From CAYLLN01 sp036496265 (GTDB lineage Bacteria > Planctomycetota > Planctomycetia > Pirellulales > Pirellulaceae), in assembly GCA_036496265.1 (NCBI GenBank), contig DASXLL010000081.1:1-8794 (forward strand): a DNA stretch of 8,794 bases, read 5' to 3'. The notes beneath the pieces are model-generated. The model saw only the letters and a program-made list of their open reading frames with translations. It was not told where the DNA came from and did not search any database. Positions 5,824 through 8,794 of this stretch are shown here, one piece after another (the first letter of the stretch is position 1; each line of letters starts with the position of its first letter). Position numbers and translations under genes: made by a program.

Positions 5824-5858
5824 AAGGCGGGGCTCATCACGCGGAGCGTGATGGCTAC
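5824..5858 (-). repeat. REP-like palindromic repeat, copy 3, inverted
   Basis: CATCACGC (5835-5842) and GCGTGATG (5846-5853) form an 8-bp stem with loop GGA, the reverse-complement arrangement of copies 1 and 2. Changes relative to copy 1 fall at paired stem positions on both arms (TCGTCACGC becomes T/C-CATCACGC while GCGTGACGA becomes GCGTGATGA), so pairing is kept. Confidence 0.7.
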
Positions 5859-5865
5859 AAAGAAA

Positions 5866-5901
5866 GGTGGGCCGGCGCTCGCTGCGCGAACTGGTCCCAC
5901 C
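5866..5901. repeat. GGTGGG/CCCACC stem-loop repeat at the end of the TolC gene
   Basis: GGTGGG (5866-5871) pairs with CCCACC (5896-5901), with GC-rich inner pairing between them. Its right end abuts the TolC stop codon (5902-5904 on the minus strand). It could act as the 3' end of the tolC transcript, or be one more dispersed intergenic repeat. Confidence 0.5.
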
Positions 5902-7866
5902 CTACGGGTCGTCAGCCGGCGGCAGCCGTAAGACGCTGGTTTCTTCAAGAGGCGGCACGTCTTCAACTGGCAGTCGGCTTTCAGCTGGCGGCCGGCTTTC
6001 GATCCGCGGCTGCTGCTCAAAAGCCATGTCACGGGCTGGCACGCCGGGCAGTTCTTCCGCGGCTGGCGGATTGCCAGCGCCCGGCGGCGGCAGCATTTGC
6101 TCGGCGGGCGTCGGTGTTCCGGTCGCTTCTGTCGGCTGATTGTAAAGAGCCTTTTCGAACGTCTTGACCTGCTTGCACGGATCGTAAGCGAAATCGATTC
6201 CGTAGCGGTATAGCAGCGTGCCTTTGACTTGTTCCAACCGGACGAGGTCGGCGTTGTAGCTGGCCAGTAGTGTCGCGGTGTCGATCGCGGCGTCGGTGCG
6301 GGCGCGGACGGCGAGCAAGTAGTCGTTGAGGAATTGGAACAACCAGTTTTGCCCGTCGCCTACCGGCAGCGGATGCTGATAGCGGAGCCGCGTGCCACTG
6401 AGCCATTCGTCGGCGGATTTGAGTCGCTGCGACGCCTCCTGATATTGCTCGTAATCGAGGCGAATCTGGCGGAAGACATCGGCGAGCTGTTGGGCGGTCG
6501 TGAAGCGGGCTTGCTCGAACATGGCCCGCTCGCGGGCAAAGAGCAGCTCGGTAGCGCGGAGGTTGGCTTGAGCCTGCCGGCGGCCGAGCGGCACTGAAAA
6601 TGTCGCGCCCATTTGCCAGTCGGCGTAGGCGTTCGTGTACATCTGGTTGAGTGCAGAGCCGAGGTTGTCGCCGATGCCGTTCATCCGATACAGCGCATTG
6701 AAATCGAGCTGCGGCAAGAGGCCGTTTTGGGCGACCAGTAATTGCTTTTGGCGAATCGCGATGTTGAGGCGCTGCCGAACAATATCCGGCTGATTCGCAA
6801 GTGCGTCGTCCAGCGCAAGATTCGTATCGATTTCGCCGAGCAGAATGTCCGGCTTGGTGGTCGGAATCAGGTTCCAGCCGTCGGCGGGCGGCAAGCCCAT
6901 GAGGTTTCGCAGGCGGAGCTCCGCGGCCATCACTCGCGAGAGCAGGGCGGCCCGCTGCTGACGGTAGGTATAAAGCTGCGATTGGGCCTTGGCGACGTCG
7001 GCATAAATCGAGCGGCCGGCTTCGAAGGCTTTTTGTTGCAGGTCGTGGGCTTCTTCTAAGAGTGGCAGCACTTCGCCGACAGCTTTTAAGGCCACGCGGG
7101 CGGCGTGCAATTCCCAATAAGCGTCGGAAATGTAGCGACAGGTTAGCAGAACCTCTTTTTTGAAGTCCCAGGCCGATTGCTCGGCCGTAATCTGCGCGAT
7201 TTGGATCGGCGCGCTGTTGACATCGATGCCCGCGCCACGCAGCAACGGCTGATTAAAGGCCATCGTCGTGGCGGCGATTTGCAGCGGATTGAAGTTCGCG
7301 CCGTTTCCCAACGGCAAGAACAGGTAGCTCGGCGAAGGATCGTAAAATAGAGTTGCCTGGCCGCCGGTGATGAGCGGCTTGGTGAAGCCGGCGCCATAGG
7401 TCATCTGGTCGCGGAGTGTGGGAATCGCGAGGCCAGGACCGAAAATCGCATCCGGCGGTTGGCGGTAGCGCGTCGTTAGGAAAGTGGCGTTGAAGGTCGT
7501 ATCGAAGGCCGCGAGGGCCTGATTGACGCGGGCTCGATTGGCATCGACGTCGTAGCCGGTGATCGGTGCGGCCGAGACACCGGTGCTATCAACCAGCCGA
7601 ACAATACGGGAGTTTTTCAGGCCCTCGACCATCGCGGCGTGGAGTTCCAGGCCGCCGTCTTGGTTCTCGGCCGGGTTGCCATAGATGCGGATCGCGTCGG
7701 TCACGAGCGGAGGCGGCGGCCCGGCATCGTTGGAAAGCAATTCGTATCGCGGCGGATCGTCGCGCGACAGAAGCGCGGCATCGCGTTTGCGCCGCAGCGC
7801 GTTGTCCCAGGTGCAGCCCGCCAAGGCGAGCAGCACAAAGGTCAAGACGTGCCAAATCCGTGGCAT
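5902..7866 (-). CDS. TolC-family outer-membrane efflux lipoprotein
   Basis: This 654-residue protein has a lipoprotein signal, MPRIWHVLTFVLLALAGC, with lipobox LAG-C18. That predicts anchoring in the outer membrane. Residues about 75-560 are the TolC/NodT-type repeat, with long amphipathic helices and paired beta-barrel strands: QMTYGAGFTKPLITGGQATL and NFNPLQIAATTMAFNQPLLRG, then the second half with WQMGATFSVPLGRRQAQANL. Residues 577-654 are a Pro/Glu-rich tail that makes it longer than a usual TolC of about 450-500 residues. I chose the ATG at 7866 because GGAG lies five bases upstream and the signal peptide then starts cleanly. An upstream GTG at 7905 would add 13 residues before the signal. 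It converges with the M50/HlyD gene and is the natural outer-membrane partner for it. Confidence 0.88.
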   Translation of the reverse strand: MPRIWHVLTFVLLALAGCTWDNALRRKRDAALLSRDDPPRYELLSNDAGPPPPLVTDAIRIYGNPAENQDGGLELHAAMVEGLKNSRIVRLVDSTGVSAAPITGYDVDANRARVNQALAAFDTTFNATFLTTRYRQPPDAIFGPGLAIPTLRDQMTYGAGFTKPLITGGQATLFYDPSPSYLFLPLGNGANFNPLQIAATTMAFNQPLLRGAGIDVNSAPIQIAQITAEQSAWDFKKEVLLTCRYISDAYWELHAARVALKAVGEVLPLLEEAHDLQQKAFEAGRSIYADVAKAQSQLYTYRQQRAALLSRVMAAELRLRNLMGLPPADGWNLIPTTKPDILLGEIDTNLALDDALANQPDIVRQRLNIAIRQKQLLVAQNGLLPQLDFNALYRMNGIGDNLGSALNQMYTNAYADWQMGATFSVPLGRRQAQANLRATELLFARERAMFEQARFTTAQQLADVFRQIRLDYEQYQEASQRLKSADEWLSGTRLRYQHPLPVGDGQNWLFQFLNDYLLAVRARTDAAIDTATLLASYNADLVRLEQVKGTLLYRYGIDFAYDPCKQVKTFEKALYNQPTEATGTPTPAEQMLPPPGAGNPPAAEELPGVPARDMAFEQQPRIESRPPAESRLPVEDVPPLEETSVLRLPPADDP

Positions 7867-7871
7867 AAGGA

Positions 7872-7875
7872 CTCC
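7872..7875 (-). promoter_or_regulatory. ribosome binding site deciding the TolC start
   Basis: On the minus strand GGAG precedes the ATG at 7866 by five bases. This favours that start over the in-frame GTG at 7905. Confidence 0.6.
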
Positions 7876-7919
7876 GCGGCGGTCCGGCGAGTAGGCTCCG
7901 CCCACCCGCGTACGAGTCG

Positions 7920-7945
7920 TGCGCGCAGAATCCGTCCTGCGCGCA
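7920..7945. repeat. hairpin upstream of the TolC gene
   Basis: TGCGCGCAG (7920-7928) and CTGCGCGCA (7937-7945) form a perfect 9-bp stem with an 8-base loop. It lies about 55 bases upstream of the TolC start, so it may be in the leader transcript. No T-tract follows on either strand. Confidence 0.55.
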
Positions 7946-8055
7946 TACGTTCGCTTCGTTCAGAATCGGATTGTCAGCACGTCCGTTGCATGCAGTAAGT
8001 CCCGCACGGAACAGAATGCCTGACCGGACCGCTTAGGGGCCGCAAAGTCAGCCTG

Positions 8056-8076
8056 GGCGATAGACTGCCTATCGCC
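8056..8076. repeat. hairpin in the spacer between the TolC and TadG-like genes
   Basis: GGCGATAG (8056-8063) pairs perfectly with CTATCGCC (8069-8076) around the loop ACTGC. It may be a transcript end for the TadG-like gene or a dispersed repeat. Confidence 0.5.
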
Positions 8077-8118
8077 TGCCGTTGGTTGAAACGCAAACCG
8101 CTAGCACTACTCAGGGGG

Positions 8119-8141
8119 AGCCGCGCCGCAAAGGTGCGGCT
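8119..8141 (-). terminator. stem-loop just after the TadG-like stop, possible terminator
   Basis: AGCCGCGCC (8119-8127) pairs with GGTGCGGCT (8133-8141), with one imperfect position, around GCAAA. It lies five bases past the TadG-like stop on the minus strand. No T-tract follows on that strand, so if it terminates transcription it is not a classic intrinsic terminator. Confidence 0.4.
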
Positions 8142-8146
8142 GTTCT

Positions 8147-8794
8147 CTATTCCACCAATCCCAAGAAAGGCCGCATTATGTTCACGCGTGCTCCCACAAT
8201 CGAAATCGACGAGTTATCGTCGATCTTGAGCTTCTTGCTGACGACGCTTGCTGCGATCGAGATGTTTGCCGACAGTGTGTCGTCCATGTGTTTGAAGTGG
8301 ACCTCTGCTCCTGGGGCGTAGATGATTCCATTGATATTAAAGTTGCTGTCCTTTTCGAATTGGAAATTACCGTGGGCGGTTGGATTCTTCATCAGCAGAA
8401 TGCCATTGTAAGTCCCCGACGTGGGCGCCGTTAGGTCGATCGAGCCAGTCGTATGAAAATGCATATCGTGATCACCAGCCGAATAAATGGTGACGTCGGT
8501 GCCCGATATCGAAGCCTGGTCGTGAATGTCGAAATTCTTGTTATCGATGTAATAGGTTCCCGGAGCTAGGTTGACGATGTCGGAATGATCGAAATTCCAA
8601 TCTTCGGTGTAATGGCCTGGGGGCAAATTGTACACTTCTGTTCCGCCGCCCATGTTGGTCATGTGAAGGCTCAACTTGCGATTCGTGCCTGGAGCGGGAA
8701 TCGGAAGACCCTGGTAGGGATCTGGAGTCGGTGGGACCTGGGTCCGCAATTGCCCGTGAATACTGCCTTGGACCTTTTTGTAGTCTCCCTTTTC
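8147..8794 (-). CDS. C-terminal part of a TadG/pilus-assembly-like protein (partial)
   Basis: The frame is open to the window edge (first visible residues EKGDYKKVQG) and stops with TAG at 8147-8149, giving 215 visible residues. The pattern is that of the C-terminal region of TadG-like Flp pilus-assembly proteins. A PDPYQGLPIPAPG segment is followed by YYIDNKNFDIHDQASISG, then VTIYSAGD, then LTAPTSGTYNGILLMKNP, then NINGIIYAPGAEVHFK, then a last strand-rich block. In that family this region forms a right-handed beta-type fold outside the inner membrane after an N-terminal membrane anchor. The anchor would lie beyond the window. A TTG at 8749 could be misread as the start, but similarity continues upstream of it. 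No link to the export locus is shown. Confidence 0.7.
   Translation of the reverse strand, partial: EKGDYKKVQGSIHGQLRTQVPPTPDPYQGLPIPAPGTNRKLSLHMTNMGGGTEVYNLPPGHYTEDWNFDHSDIVNLAPGTYYIDNKNFDIHDQASISGTDVTIYSAGDHDMHFHTTGSIDLTAPTSGTYNGILLMKNPTAHGNFQFEKDSNFNINGIIYAPGAEVHFKHMDDTLSANISIAASVVSKKLKIDDNSSISIVGARVNIMRPFLGLVE

Larger units (their letters stand above)
5579..5901. other. repeat-rich convergent intergenic region
   Basis: No gene is supported between the two converging stops. Almost the whole stretch is palindromic or repeated: three REP-like copies, one long inverted repeat and one GGTGGG/CCCACC stem. These are annotated separately. They could serve as a bidirectional transcription end for both genes. 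Confidence 0.65.

Noticed and set aside
5584..5858. Spaced repeats as a CRISPR array
   Set aside because: There are only three copies, one inverted, with irregular spacing and no cas genes. They fit REP-like palindromes.
6029..7117. 362-codon minus-strand frame inside the TolC gene
   Set aside because: It is Arg/Ala/Pro-rich shadow translation in a second frame of the TolC gene, whose own frame has a clear lipobox and TolC pattern.

Overview
The window looks like a GC-rich Planctomycetota chromosome, probably Pirellulales-like. This is an inference from gene style and was not tested by a search. The clues are an N-terminal 'MKFxIxRLEERIAP' motif reminiscent of planctomycete LE-x-R N-terminal signals, a fused M50 peptidase/HlyD exporter, a TolC lipoprotein with a long tail, a TadG-like C-terminus, and many palindromic intergenic repeats.

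Layout. Positions 1-124 may hold the 3' end of an upstream plus-strand gene. Positions 125-548 are non-coding as far as I can tell, apart from a weak sigma-54-like site. Three plus-strand genes follow whose products start with nearly the same 14 residues: two small repeat peptides (549-776, 75 aa; 945-1190, 81 aa) and a 330-aa repeat protein (1374-2366). Strong hairpins, three of them followed by T-rich tracts, separate these three genes. Next come a 182-aa protein with a ParB/sulfiredoxin-like 'DGNHRA' motif (2574-3122) and, two bases after its stop, an 817-aa membrane protein (3125-5578). That protein joins a PqqD/RRE-like N-terminal domain, an M50 zinc metalloprotease core (HEFAH plus NPLMKSDGYY) and a HlyD-type periplasmic adaptor. 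A repeat-rich convergent intergenic region (5579-5901) separates it from a minus-strand TolC-family outer-membrane lipoprotein (5902-7866). After 280 bp of hairpin-rich spacer there is the C-terminal part of a minus-strand TadG/pilus-assembly-like protein (8147-8794), cut by the window edge.

How it may work together. The central reading is a self-contained export locus. Leader-bearing substrates (two short and one long) would be recognised through the RRE-like domain of the M50/HlyD protein. They might be cleaved after the LEERIAP leader by its intramembrane protease centre, then passed through the HlyD adaptor to the nearby TolC lipoprotein. The ParB-like protein is co-translated with the exporter and may be a modifying or chaperone component. 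No ABC ATPase is present in the window. Parts of this resemble RiPP export systems, but the combination with LEERIAP-leader substrates is not one I can name, and it is the most interesting content here.
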